From the NCBI GenBank assembly GCA_964602445.1, contig CAZRQV010000007.1, positions 1-64,000 on the forward strand: 64,000 nt of DNA. The letters run 5' to 3'. Within the stretch, counting starts at the first letter, position 1, and every line of letters begins with the position of its first letter. Positions 52,517-60,595 of this stretch are shown here, piece after piece. The translations under genes and the position numbers were made by a program. Source of the stretch: HGM12587 sp964602445 (GTDB taxonomy: Bacteria > Bacillota > Clostridia > Lachnospirales > Lachnospiraceae). The notes beneath the pieces are model-generated. The model was not told where the DNA came from. It made no database searches and saw nothing but the letters and a program-made list of their open reading frames with translations.

Positions 52517-53530
52517 ATGGAAAATTTAAAAAGATATTATCAATTATATCCTGACCTTTGGAACGGCTATGAGGTCGGTGAACTGTTAGGAAGCGGTTCT
52601 TTTGGGGACGTTTATGTATTAAAAGAAATAGGTGCTTCTAACCCTTCTATGGAAGCTTTCAAGGAAGTATTGATTCCGCCGGCATCTGCCGGTGGTTTGG
52701 AAGAAGCTTTTTTTCAGGGCTTAGATATCGAGGGTGCAAAATACTATTATGAAGGGATGAAGAAAAAGGCACTGGAAGAAGTAAATATTATGAAACATTT
52801 TTCAGATTGCCCGAATATTGTACAGTTTAAAGATTACCAAATTAAAGAACTGCCTTTAGATACAGGTTTATTTGGCTGGGTTCTTTTTGTGAGGATGGAA
52901 TTACTTCAGTCATTTAAAGAGAAATTTTTTTCAGAAGGAATGACACTTGGAGAGACGATAAAGTTAGGCATTGATCTCTGTACAGCACTGGAAGCTTGTC
53001 ACACAAGAAATATTTTGCATCGAGATATAAAACCGGAAAATATTTTCTACTCACCACTAACAAAAGCATTTAAATTGGGAGATTTTGGAATTTCTTGCTA
53101 TATGAGCAGACTTACGGAAGAAAAGGGGTTGGCAGGGACATTGACACATATGGCACCAGAAATTTATCAGGGAAAGTTGTTTGATTATGAAGCAGATTTA
53201 TATGCTGTCGGTATGATTCTTTATAAGCTGTTAAATGGAAACAGAATTCCATTTTTACCGGATTATCCTGAAAAATATTCGCCAGTTATGAGAAATCAAG
53301 CCATTCGAAGAAGGTTGGAAGGTGAAGAAGTGCCATTGCCTAGTATTGTGAGAAATAAAAAAGTCAGCTCCTGTTTTTTAATAGATACAGAAAAATATTC
53401 GGAAAAAATGTGTGAACAGATTGCACAAATCGCACATAAGGCAATTGCAGCAAAAAGAACGAAAAGATACAAATCAGCTGAGGAATTGAAACTTGCTTTA
53501 ATGAATTGTGTTGAAATGTCTCACTTTTGA
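52517..53530 (+). CDS. Hanks-type Ser/Thr protein kinase in the RiPP-like cluster
   Basis: This soluble 337-residue kinase has all key residues: glycine loop LLGSGSFGDVYV (23-34), the beta-3 Lys K49 (AFKEV), a Glu in ALEEVNIM, HRD 168-170 with N175, DFG 189-191 and APE 213-215. An insert at about 53-85 lengthens the N-lobe. It has no membrane helix or PASTA repeats, so it is not the housekeeping PrkC, and it carries no lanthipeptide lyase or cyclase domain. It starts 3 bases after the radical SAM stop and is the last gene of the cluster. It could phosphorylate a Ser of the core (CASSSC), the maturase or the regulator; which one is unknown. Confidence 0.9.
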   Translation: MENLKRYYQLYPDLWNGYEVGELLGSGSFGDVYVLKEIGASNPSMEAFKEVLIPPASAGGLEEAFFQGLDIEGAKYYYEGMKKKALEEVNIMKHFSDCPNIVQFKDYQIKELPLDTGLFGWVLFVRMELLQSFKEKFFSEGMTLGETIKLGIDLCTALEACHTRNILHRDIKPENIFYSPLTKAFKLGDFGISCYMSRLTEEKGLAGTLTHMAPEIYQGKLFDYEADLYAVGMILYKLLNGNRIPFLPDYPEKYSPVMRNQAIRRRLEGEEVPLPSIVRNKKVSSCFLIDTEKYSEKMCEQIAQIAHKAIAAKRTKRYKSAEELKLALMNCVEMSHF

Positions 53531-53612
53531 TATTGTTGCGAATTTATGAACAATCGTTAAAAAATTAGCATGCTAGAATAAAATTTTTGTAGAAAAATAA
53601 AAGATAAAGAAG

Positions 53613-53675
53613 AAGCACTTGTTTCTATATTGGGATTAAGTTATATAAAAAAATCCCCGGAAACAGGTGCTTTTA
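53613..53675 (+). terminator. terminator of the RiPP-like cluster
   Basis: AAGCACTTGTTTC (53613-53625) pairs with GAAACAGGTGCTT (53660-53672), with one wobble, enclosing a GGGATT/AATCCC stem and followed by TTTT. The remaining ~230 bases before dnaE hold no recognisable gene. Confidence 0.75.
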
Positions 53676-53903
53676 TGATTAACAGTATAAAATGTTCGGC
53701 GAAAGGTATCAAAAATTAATAAAAGGTTTTTAGATGCTATTGTAAGTCTGATATTTCATTGACTAGGAAATGTCGAAAAGTTATAATAAGAAAACATAGG
53801 AATCATATACATTTTTGATGGTTTGTAAATTGATTTAATGAAAAAATAAATTTGATAAATGAATGAGAAAACAGGTATTTTACCGATAGAAAGCAGGAAC
53901 AAC

Positions 53904-56900
53904 ATGAACTTTACCCATCTGCATGTGCATACAGAGTACAGTCTTTTAGACGGATCCAATAAAATCAAAGAGTGTGTGTCCAGAGTCAAAGAGCTTGGCA
54001 TGGACAGCGTGGCGATCACAGACCACGGTGTCATGTATGGTGTGATTGACTTTTACCGTGCAGCAAAAGCAGAAGGCATCCGTCCAATCTTGGGGTGTGA
54101 GGTTTATGTGGCTCCGAATTCCAGATTTGACAGAGAACTGGGAAGCAATGAAGACCGATATTATCATCTGGTACTTTTGGCCGAAAATAATACCGGTTAC
54201 AGTAATCTGATGAAAATCGTTTCTAAAGGATTTACGGAAGGCTATTATTATAAGCCGCGAGTGGATCTGGAAGTGCTGACAGAATATCACGAAGGGATCA
54301 TTGCGTTAAGTGCCTGTCTGGCTGGGGAAGTCCAGCGATATTTGAATCGTGGATTTTATGAAGAAGGAAAAAAAGCAGCACTTCGCTATGAAGAAATCTT
54401 CGGAAAGGGAAATTTCTTTTTAGAACTGCAGGATCATGGAATTCCGGAACAGAAAAAGGTCAATGCAGAGCTGATGCGGCTGAGTCAGGATACCGGGATC
54501 GAACTGGTAGCTACCAACGATGTTCATTATACGTATGCAGAAGATGAAAAACCTCATGACATTTTACTCTGTCTCCAGACAGGGAAAAAGCTGTCTGATG
54601 AAAATCGTATGCGTTATGAGGGCGGACAATATTATGTGAAATCTCCGGAGGAAATGGCACGACTGTTTCCGTACGCACTGCAGGCGTTGGAAAATACCCA
54701 TAAGATTGCAGAACGCTGTAATGTGGAGATTGAATTTGGGGTAACGAAGCTTCCGAAATACGATGTGCCGGAAGGTTATACTTCTTGGGAATATCTAAAT
54801 AAACTTTGTTGGGAAGGATTTGAACGGTGTTATCCGGAGCATGATCAAAAGCTGGAAGAACAGCTTCACTATGAGCTGGGAATCATTCAGAAGATGGGGT
54901 ATGTAGATTATTTCCTGATCGTATGGGATTTTATCAAATATGCCAAGGATCATGGAATTGCCGTAGGGCCTGGACGAGGGAGTGCGGCAGGAAGTATCGT
55001 TTCTTATACTCTGGGAATCACGACCATCGATCCGGTGAAATATAATCTGCTGTTTGAGCGTTTCTTAAATCCGGAACGAGTGTCCATGCCTGATATCGAC
55101 GTTGACTTCTGCTTTGAAAGAAGACAGGAAGTTATCGACTATGTCGTGGAAAAATACGGTAAGGATCGGGTGGTTCAGATCGTAACTTTTGGTACCTTGG
55201 CGGCCAGAGGGGTAATCCGTGATGTAGGCCGTGTAATGGATCTTCCGTATCAGGTCTGTGACCAGACAGCCAAGATGATTCCGCAGGAATTAAATATTAC
55301 CATTGATAAAGCATTGAAAGTGAATCCGGAGCTTCGGAAAAACTATGAAAATGATCCTCAGATCCATGAACTGATCGATATGGCGAAACGTCTGGAAGGA
55401 CTTCCAAGACATACTTCCATGCATGCGGCAGGCGTGGTGATCAGCCAGAAATCCGTCGATGAATATGTTCCGTTATCAAGAGGATCGGACGGTTCGATCA
55501 CAACACAGTTTACCATGACAACGCTGGAAGAACTGGGACTTTTGAAAATGGATTTCCTTGGGCTTCGTACGCTGACTGTGATCCAGAATGCAGTCAACAT
55601 GATTCGGCATACCAAGGGAATTGAGATTGAGATAGAAAAAATAGATTATAATGATCCGCAGGTGCTGGCATCCATTGGAACGGGAAAATGCGAAGGCGTG
55701 TTCCAGTTGGAAAGTGCAGGGATGAAGAGCTTCATGAAGGAATTGAAGCCGAAGAGTCTGGAAGATATCATTGCCGGAATCTCTCTTTATCGTCCGGGAC
55801 CTATGGATTTTATTCCGCAGTATATTAAGGGAAAAGATCATCCGGAAACCATTACCTATGACTGCGAAGAGCTTCGCAGCATTCTGACACCGACCTATGG
55901 CTGTATCGTTTATCAGGAACAGGTAATGCAGATCGTACAGAAGCTGGCAGGTTATACGTTGGGACGTGCTGATCTGGTGCGCCGTGCCATGAGTAAGAAA
56001 AAAGCATCGGTTATGGAGCAGGAACGTAAAAATTTCGTCTATGGAAATGAAAAAGAAGGGGTTCCGGGTTGTATTGCCAGAGGCATATCGGAAAAAGTGG
56101 CTAACAAAATTTTTGATGATATGACGGATTTTGCCAAGTATGCATTTAACAAATCCCATGCAGCAGCGTATGCAGTGGTTTCTTACCAGACTGCCTGGTT
56201 AAAATATTATTATCCGGTAGAGTTTATGGCGGCACTGATGACATCTGTGATTGATAATCCATCTAAGGTAGCGGAATATATCTTAAACTGCAGACAGATG
56301 AACATTGCGATTCTTCCGCCGGATATCAATGTCGGATATGCGGGATTTTCCGTTTCTGAGAAAGGAATCCATTATGGACTTTCGGCCATCAGGAGTATTG
56401 GGCGCTCGGTCATTGATTCTATCGTAGCAGAGCGTGAAGAAAATGGTCCTTATAAGAGTTTGAAAGATTTTGTTTCCCGTCTTGGTACCAAAGAGGTCAA
56501 TAAACGTACCATTGAAAACTTTATCAAGGCCGGTGCACTGGATTCTCTGGAAGGTACCAGAAAACAGAAAATGATGGTCTATGTACAGATCATGGACGAG
56601 GCAGCAAGGGAACGTAAAACTTCCATGACAGGTCAGATGTCCTTGTTTGATTTTGTCGATGAAGAAGTGAAAGCATCTCTGGAGATCAAAATGCCGAATG
56701 TAGGCGAATTTGACCAGAGTGAGAAACTTGCTTTTGAAAAAGAAGTATTGGGTGTTTATTTAAGCGGACATCCGCTGGAAGAATGTGAAGAGCGCTGGAG
56801 ACGAGCCATTTCCCATACGTCTGCAGATTTTATGCTGGATGAAGAACTGGGGGTTACGAAGGTCAGAGATGGAGAAAAAGCTATCATTGGCGGTCTGATC

Positions 56901-57368
56901 AGCGGAAAAAGCGTGAAACTGACGAAACATAATCAGCAAATGGCTTACGTAACCATTGAGGATCTGTTGGGAACGGTGGAAGTGGTCGTATTTCCAAGAG
57001 ATTATGAAAATAGTGCAGCATTGCTGGAACAGGATGCCAAAGTATTTGTGCAGGGAAGAGTGGCTTGTGAAGATGATAAACCGAGCAGACTGATCTGTGA
57101 AAAGATCATTCCGTTTGATCAGGAAAAGAAGGAGCTTTGGATCCAGTTTGCAGATAAAGAGGATTTTACAGCACATGAAGTGCGGATGCTCAATCTGCTG
57201 AAAGCCTATGAAGGAGAGGTGCCGGTGGTTGCTTATCTGGCGAAGGAAAAGCAGTGGAAAAAGTACCCGGCTAATAGAAATATAGAACTTGCAGAACCTT
57301 TGATGGATGCATTAAAAATGCAGTTTGGTGAGAACAATATTAAGATCAGAACTTTGAAAGCATTATGA
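53904..57368 (+). CDS. dnaE: DNA polymerase III alpha subunit
   Basis: DnaE is a replicative polymerase. The 1,154-residue protein starts with the PHP domain (FTHLHVHTEYSLLDGS, with its metal-ligand histidines) and has the C-family palm with GPGRGSAAGSIVSY and PDIDVDF (D397, D399 and D401; two of these with a further Asp form the active site), HTSMHAAGVVIS, helix-hairpin-helix motifs, and a C-terminal OB fold (VTIEDLLGTVEVVVFP). There is no 3'-5' exonuclease domain, so it is DnaE and not PolC. AGGAACAAC upstream favours the ATG at 53904 over the one at 53859. Confidence 0.94.
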   Translation: MNFTHLHVHTEYSLLDGSNKIKECVSRVKELGMDSVAITDHGVMYGVIDFYRAAKAEGIRPILGCEVYVAPNSRFDRELGSNEDRYYHLVLLAENNTGYSNLMKIVSKGFTEGYYYKPRVDLEVLTEYHEGIIALSACLAGEVQRYLNRGFYEEGKKAALRYEEIFGKGNFFLELQDHGIPEQKKVNAELMRLSQDTGIELVATNDVHYTYAEDEKPHDILLCLQTGKKLSDENRMRYEGGQYYVKSPEEMARLFPYALQALENTHKIAERCNVEIEFGVTKLPKYDVPEGYTSWEYLNKLCWEGFERCYPEHDQKLEEQLHYELGIIQKMGYVDYFLIVWDFIKYAKDHGIAVGPGRGSAAGSIVSYTLGITTIDPVKYNLLFERFLNPERVSMPDIDVDFCFERRQEVIDYVVEKYGKDRVVQIVTFGTLAARGVIRDVGRVMDLPYQVCDQTAKMIPQELNITIDKALKVNPELRKNYENDPQIHELIDMAKRLEGLPRHTSMHAAGVVISQKSVDEYVPLSRGSDGSITTQFTMTTLEELGLLKMDFLGLRTLTVIQNAVNMIRHTKGIEIEIEKIDYNDPQVLASIGTGKCEGVFQLESAGMKSFMKELKPKSLEDIIAGISLYRPGPMDFIPQYIKGKDHPETITYDCEELRSILTPTYGCIVYQEQVMQIVQKLAGYTLGRADLVRRAMSKKKASVMEQERKNFVYGNEKEGVPGCIARGISEKVANKIFDDMTDFAKYAFNKSHAAAYAVVSYQTAWLKYYYPVEFMAALMTSVIDNPSKVAEYILNCRQMNIAILPPDINVGYAGFSVSEKGIHYGLSAIRSIGRSVIDSIVAEREENGPYKSLKDFVSRLGTKEVNKRTIENFIKAGALDSLEGTRKQKMMVYVQIMDEAARERKTSMTGQMSLFDFVDEEVKASLEIKMPNVGEFDQSEKLAFEKEVLGVYLSGHPLEECEERWRRAISHTSADFMLDEELGVTKVRDGEKAIIGGLISGKSVKLTKHNQQMAYVTIEDLLGTVEVVVFPRDYENSAALLEQDAKVFVQGRVACEDDKPSRLICEKIIPFDQEKKELWIQFADKEDFTAHEVRMLNLLKAYEGEVPVVAYLAKEKQWKKYPANRNIELAEPLMDALKMQFGENNIKIRTLKAL

Positions 57369-57392
57369 TAAAGATACAGACAGGAGGAGAAG

Positions 57393-58376
57393 ATGATGAC
57401 AGCAAAGAAAGAAATCAACACAATCGGCGTATTGACAAGCGGCGGAGATGCACCGGGAATGAATGCTGCAATTCGTGCCGTTGTACGACGTGCATGTTAT
57501 AACGGAAAAAAAGTCAAAGGAATCCGCAGAGGTTATCAGGGACTTTTAGAAGAAGATATTTTTGATATGCAGCCATGGGATGTATCCGATACCATCGAAC
57601 GAGGCGGTACAATCCTTTATACAGCCCGCTGTGCAGATTTCCGTCAGGCGGAAGGACAGCAGCGAGGAATTGAAATCTGTAAAAAACATGGCATTGACGG
57701 TCTGGTAGTCATTGGCGGTGACGGTTCTTTTAAAGGTGCCCAGTGTCTTGCCAACGGCGGAATCAATACGGTCGGTGTACCGGGAACCATTGACCTTGAT
57801 ATTGCATGTACGGAATATACGATTGGTTTTGATACGGCAGTTAATACAGCCATGGAAGCCATTGATAAAGTACGTGATACTTCGACTTCTCATGAACGAT
57901 GCAGTATCATTGAAGTTATGGGAAGACATGCAGGATATATTGCGCTTTGGTGCGGAATTGCCAATGGTGCAGAAGATATTCTTCTGCCGGAAACGTATAA
58001 TTACGATGAACAGGAAATCATCAATAACATTATCCGCAATCGTAAACGTGGTAAAAAGCATCATATTATCATCAATGCAGAAGGAATTGGACATTCCACA
58101 TCCATGGCAAGACGAATCGAAGCAGCCACAGGAATCGAAACGAGAGCTACAATCTTAGGTCACATGCAGCGAGGCGGAAGCCCAACCTGTAAAGACAGAG
58201 TTTATGCTTCGATCATGGGTGCGATGGCAGTGGATCTGCTTTGTGACGGAAAGAGCAATCGCGTGGTAGGATATCAGAATGGAGAATTTACTGATTTTGA
58301 TATCAACGATGCATTGGCAATGAATAAGGAGATTGATGCATATCAGTGCGAAATCGCAAGAGCATTATCAAGATAA
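57393..58376 (+). CDS. pfkA: ATP-dependent 6-phosphofructokinase
   Basis: PfkA phosphorylates fructose 6-phosphate in glycolysis. The 327-residue enzyme shows SGGDAPGMNAAIR, GGDGS (108-112, Gly of the ATP-type enzyme rather than the Asp of PPi-type), the catalytic loop GTIDLD (131-136) and EVMGRHAGYIAL. The catalytic loop reads TIDLD where the E. coli enzyme has TIDND; both aspartates are kept, so activity is expected. GGAGGAGAAG precedes two adjacent ATGs. It lies 24 bases after dnaE and one base before the methyltransferase. Confidence 0.93.
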   Translation: MMTAKKEINTIGVLTSGGDAPGMNAAIRAVVRRACYNGKKVKGIRRGYQGLLEEDIFDMQPWDVSDTIERGGTILYTARCADFRQAEGQQRGIEICKKHGIDGLVVIGGDGSFKGAQCLANGGINTVGVPGTIDLDIACTEYTIGFDTAVNTAMEAIDKVRDTSTSHERCSIIEVMGRHAGYIALWCGIANGAEDILLPETYNYDEQEIINNIIRNRKRGKKHHIIINAEGIGHSTSMARRIEAATGIETRATILGHMQRGGSPTCKDRVYASIMGAMAVDLLCDGKSNRVVGYQNGEFTDFDINDALAMNKEIDAYQCEIARALSR

Positions 58377-58377
58377 A

Positions 58378-59154
58378 ATGATTACAAGTACAGCAAATAT
58401 GCAGGTGAAAAACCTGGTTCAGTTAATAAAAAAATCAAAAGCGCGGACAGAACAGGGTGTTTATATTGTAGAAGGGATCAAAATGTTTCAGGAAGCTCCG
58501 AAGGAGGAGATTGTAAAAGTCTATGTTTCGGAAGAGCTTTATGAAAAAGGAATCTTAAAAGAACAGTTAGAACAGATCCCGTATGAAATCCTGAAAAATG
58601 AAGTGTTTGCACATGTATCAGATACAAAGACCCCTCAGGGTGTGCTTTGTGTCATGAAGCAGAAGCATTATACGTTGGAGCAGCTGACCAAAGGAGATTG
58701 TCCTCTCCTTCTGGTGCTGGAGAATCTGCAGGATCCGGGAAATTTAGGAACGATGATGCGTACGGCAGAAGGTGCCGGTGTAACCGGTGTTCTGATGAGC
58801 CGCGGATGTGTGGATATTTATAATCCGAAGACGATCCGTTCCACCATGGGATCCGTATACAGAGTCCCATTTCTCTATACCGACCATTTACTGGAGGATA
58901 TGGATCAGCTTCATGCAAAGGGAATCACGACCTATGCAGCTCATTTGAAAGGGCAGCAGTTTTATGATGAAGAGAGTTATCAGTCTCCGACCGCATTTTT
59001 GATCGGGAATGAAGGAAACGGACTGTCAGAGGAACTTTCAGAAAAGGCAAAGACATATATTAAGATTCCGATGGGCGGACAGTTAGAGTCGCTGAATGCC
59101 GCGGTTGCAGCAGCAATCCTCATGTATGAAGCTTCCCGTCAGAGACGGTCATAA
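58378..59154 (+). CDS. TrmH/SpoU-family RNA 2'-O-methyltransferase
   Basis: This SAM-dependent, trefoil-knot methyltransferase (258 residues) modifies the ribose of rRNA or tRNA. The N-terminal substrate-binding domain (VKNLVQLIKKSKARTEQGVY) is followed by the knot: VLENLQDPGNLGTMMRTAEG, AFLIGNEGNGLSEEL and IPMGGQLESLNAAVAAAI, the three classical SpoU motifs. RlmB/TsnR-like proteins of this build usually act on 23S rRNA, but the exact nucleotide is not deducible. It begins one base after the pfkA stop and has no strong ribosome site, suggesting coupled translation. Confidence 0.9.
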   Translation: MITSTANMQVKNLVQLIKKSKARTEQGVYIVEGIKMFQEAPKEEIVKVYVSEELYEKGILKEQLEQIPYEILKNEVFAHVSDTKTPQGVLCVMKQKHYTLEQLTKGDCPLLLVLENLQDPGNLGTMMRTAEGAGVTGVLMSRGCVDIYNPKTIRSTMGSVYRVPFLYTDHLLEDMDQLHAKGITTYAAHLKGQQFYDEESYQSPTAFLIGNEGNGLSEELSEKAKTYIKIPMGGQLESLNAAVAAAILMYEASRQRRS

Positions 59155-59209
59155 CAGCGAAAAATCCGAGCAGAATTGTGTGGCTTTGATCGGCATATTT
59201 TTCTGAAAT

Positions 59210-59238
59210 TTGACATATATTATATTATTTGTTACAAT
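59210..59238 (+). promoter_or_regulatory. promoter of the SH3/SleB gene
   Basis: TTGACA (59210-59215), a 17-base spacer and TACAAT (59233-59238) form a near-consensus promoter 44 bases before the start codon. Its TTACAAT box matches those in front of the GH101 and sialidase genes. Confidence 0.7.
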
Positions 59239-59282
59239 CGAAAAAGATTGTGTAATATTTTTGTAATATATGGAGGCAAAAT

Positions 59283-60305
59283 ATGAGAAAGTCACAGATA
59301 ACATGTCTGTTAATTTTAACGATTGTCTGGCTTAGCACCTGCGGATTCGTTTCGTGGGGAGATGCAGCAGCCGCAGGAATTGCAGATGTTGTAGAGCCTA
59401 TGACAAGTGAAAACTTTGAGAAAGCTCAGTCGATTGAAGAATGGGAAAATCTCTGTATGCCGAATGTAAAGGAATACGTAACGATCAGATCAGAGGCAAA
59501 TACAGAGTCAGAAGCGGTCGGACGTCTTTACAAAGGCGGTGCAGCCCAGGTGCTTGAGCGCGGGGAAGCATGGACAAAGATCGTTTCCGGAGAATGTGAA
59601 GGATATATATCAAATGAGTATCTGGAATTTGGCATGAGTGCAAAAGCCATTGCCCAGAGAGACTGCAGTTATGTAGCAACTGTTACTACGGATACCTTAA
59701 AGGTACGTGCTGAGGCATCGGAAGATTCCAAAACGAGAGACCTGATCGGTCTTGGAGAAAAAGCCAATGTTCTGGAAGAAAAGGACGGATGGCTGAAAAT
59801 CCAGTATGGCGAAGGCGATGCATTTATCAAAGCAGAGTATGCATCGGTAGAGTTTGAGATCGGGGAAGCCCAGACGATGGAGCAGATCAAAGCTGCAGAA
59901 GAAGCTGCGGAAGCAGCCAGAAAAAAAGAAGCATTGAAGAAACAGTATGAAGCAGTGAGAGCCAGCGGAAATGAAGTACAGCTTCTGGCAGCGCTGATTC
60001 AGCTGGAAGCCGGAAATCAGCCTTACGAAGGTCAGCTGGCAGTGGGTGCAGTCGTTATGAACCGTGTGCGAAGCGGCCGTTATCCAAACAATATCGCAGA
60101 TGTAATCTATGCGCCGGGACAGTTCCCATATGCAAGTACCAAAGTGCATGAAGTAATGTCAAGAGGACCAAAGGCCTCCTGCATTCAGGCAGCACAGGAA
60201 GCGATCAACGGAGTCAGCAATGTAGGCGGATTTACCCATTTTAAATCTTCCAGATCCAGTGTCAGCGGAGCAAACATTGTGATTGGCGGACACGTATTTT
60301 ATTAA
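59283..60305 (+). CDS. secreted cell-wall hydrolase, SH3 x2 + SleB-type domain
   Basis: The 340-residue exported protein has a signal peptide (1-31), two bacterial SH3 domains (about 58-120 VTIRSEANTESEAVGRLYKG and 125-195 LKVRAEASEDSKTRDLIGLG), an alanine-rich helix (200-225) and a C-terminal SleB/Hydrolase_2 domain (about 230-340: LLAALIQLEAGNQPYEGQLA, VMNRVRSGRYPNN, GGFTHFKS). SleB-type domains cleave peptidoglycan, with the Glu in QLEAG as the likely catalytic residue. In spore formers these act in cortex lysis, but with SH3 domains the enzyme is more likely a vegetative or sporulation wall-remodelling hydrolase. GGAGGCAAAAT precedes the ATG. Confidence 0.9.
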   Translation: MRKSQITCLLILTIVWLSTCGFVSWGDAAAAGIADVVEPMTSENFEKAQSIEEWENLCMPNVKEYVTIRSEANTESEAVGRLYKGGAAQVLERGEAWTKIVSGECEGYISNEYLEFGMSAKAIAQRDCSYVATVTTDTLKVRAEASEDSKTRDLIGLGEKANVLEEKDGWLKIQYGEGDAFIKAEYASVEFEIGEAQTMEQIKAAEEAAEAARKKEALKKQYEAVRASGNEVQLLAALIQLEAGNQPYEGQLAVGAVVMNRVRSGRYPNNIADVIYAPGQFPYASTKVHEVMSRGPKASCIQAAQEAINGVSNVGGFTHFKSSRSSVSGANIVIGGHVFY

Positions 60306-60319
60306 AATAAAAAAGAGAG

Positions 60320-60357
60320 ACACCTTTTGGCCGATTTGTGCCGAGAGGTGTTTTTTT
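60320..60357 (+). terminator. rho-independent terminator after the wall hydrolase
   Basis: ACACCT..GGC pairs with GCC..AGGTGT and is followed by seven Ts. The next ~235 bases before the GH123-like gene hold no other gene. Confidence 0.8.
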
Positions 60358-60595
60358 GTATCAAGGAAGAAATCGTTGGATTCCAGGGATGTATTTGATG
60401 ACTGAGAAGCAGCTGCAAAGTGTTACTTCCGGTCTGAAAATTAAAAGACTTCTGCAGGAGATTGCTTGTGCTTTTGTCCTGTGAAAGTTATACTGGAGAA
60501 AACAGTAAAAAGTACGGAAAAGACTGTCCCGGCAGGGAAGGAGGTGCGAAGAAAATGTCTGAGGGCAGAGTATATAAAATAAAGGAGAAGAAATC

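Noticed and set aside
52517..53530. Kinase as part of a class III/IV or V lanthipeptide synthetase
   Set aside because: No lyase or LanC-like cyclase domain is fused or nearby and the peptide has no Ser/Thr-rich lanthipeptide core beyond CASSSC.
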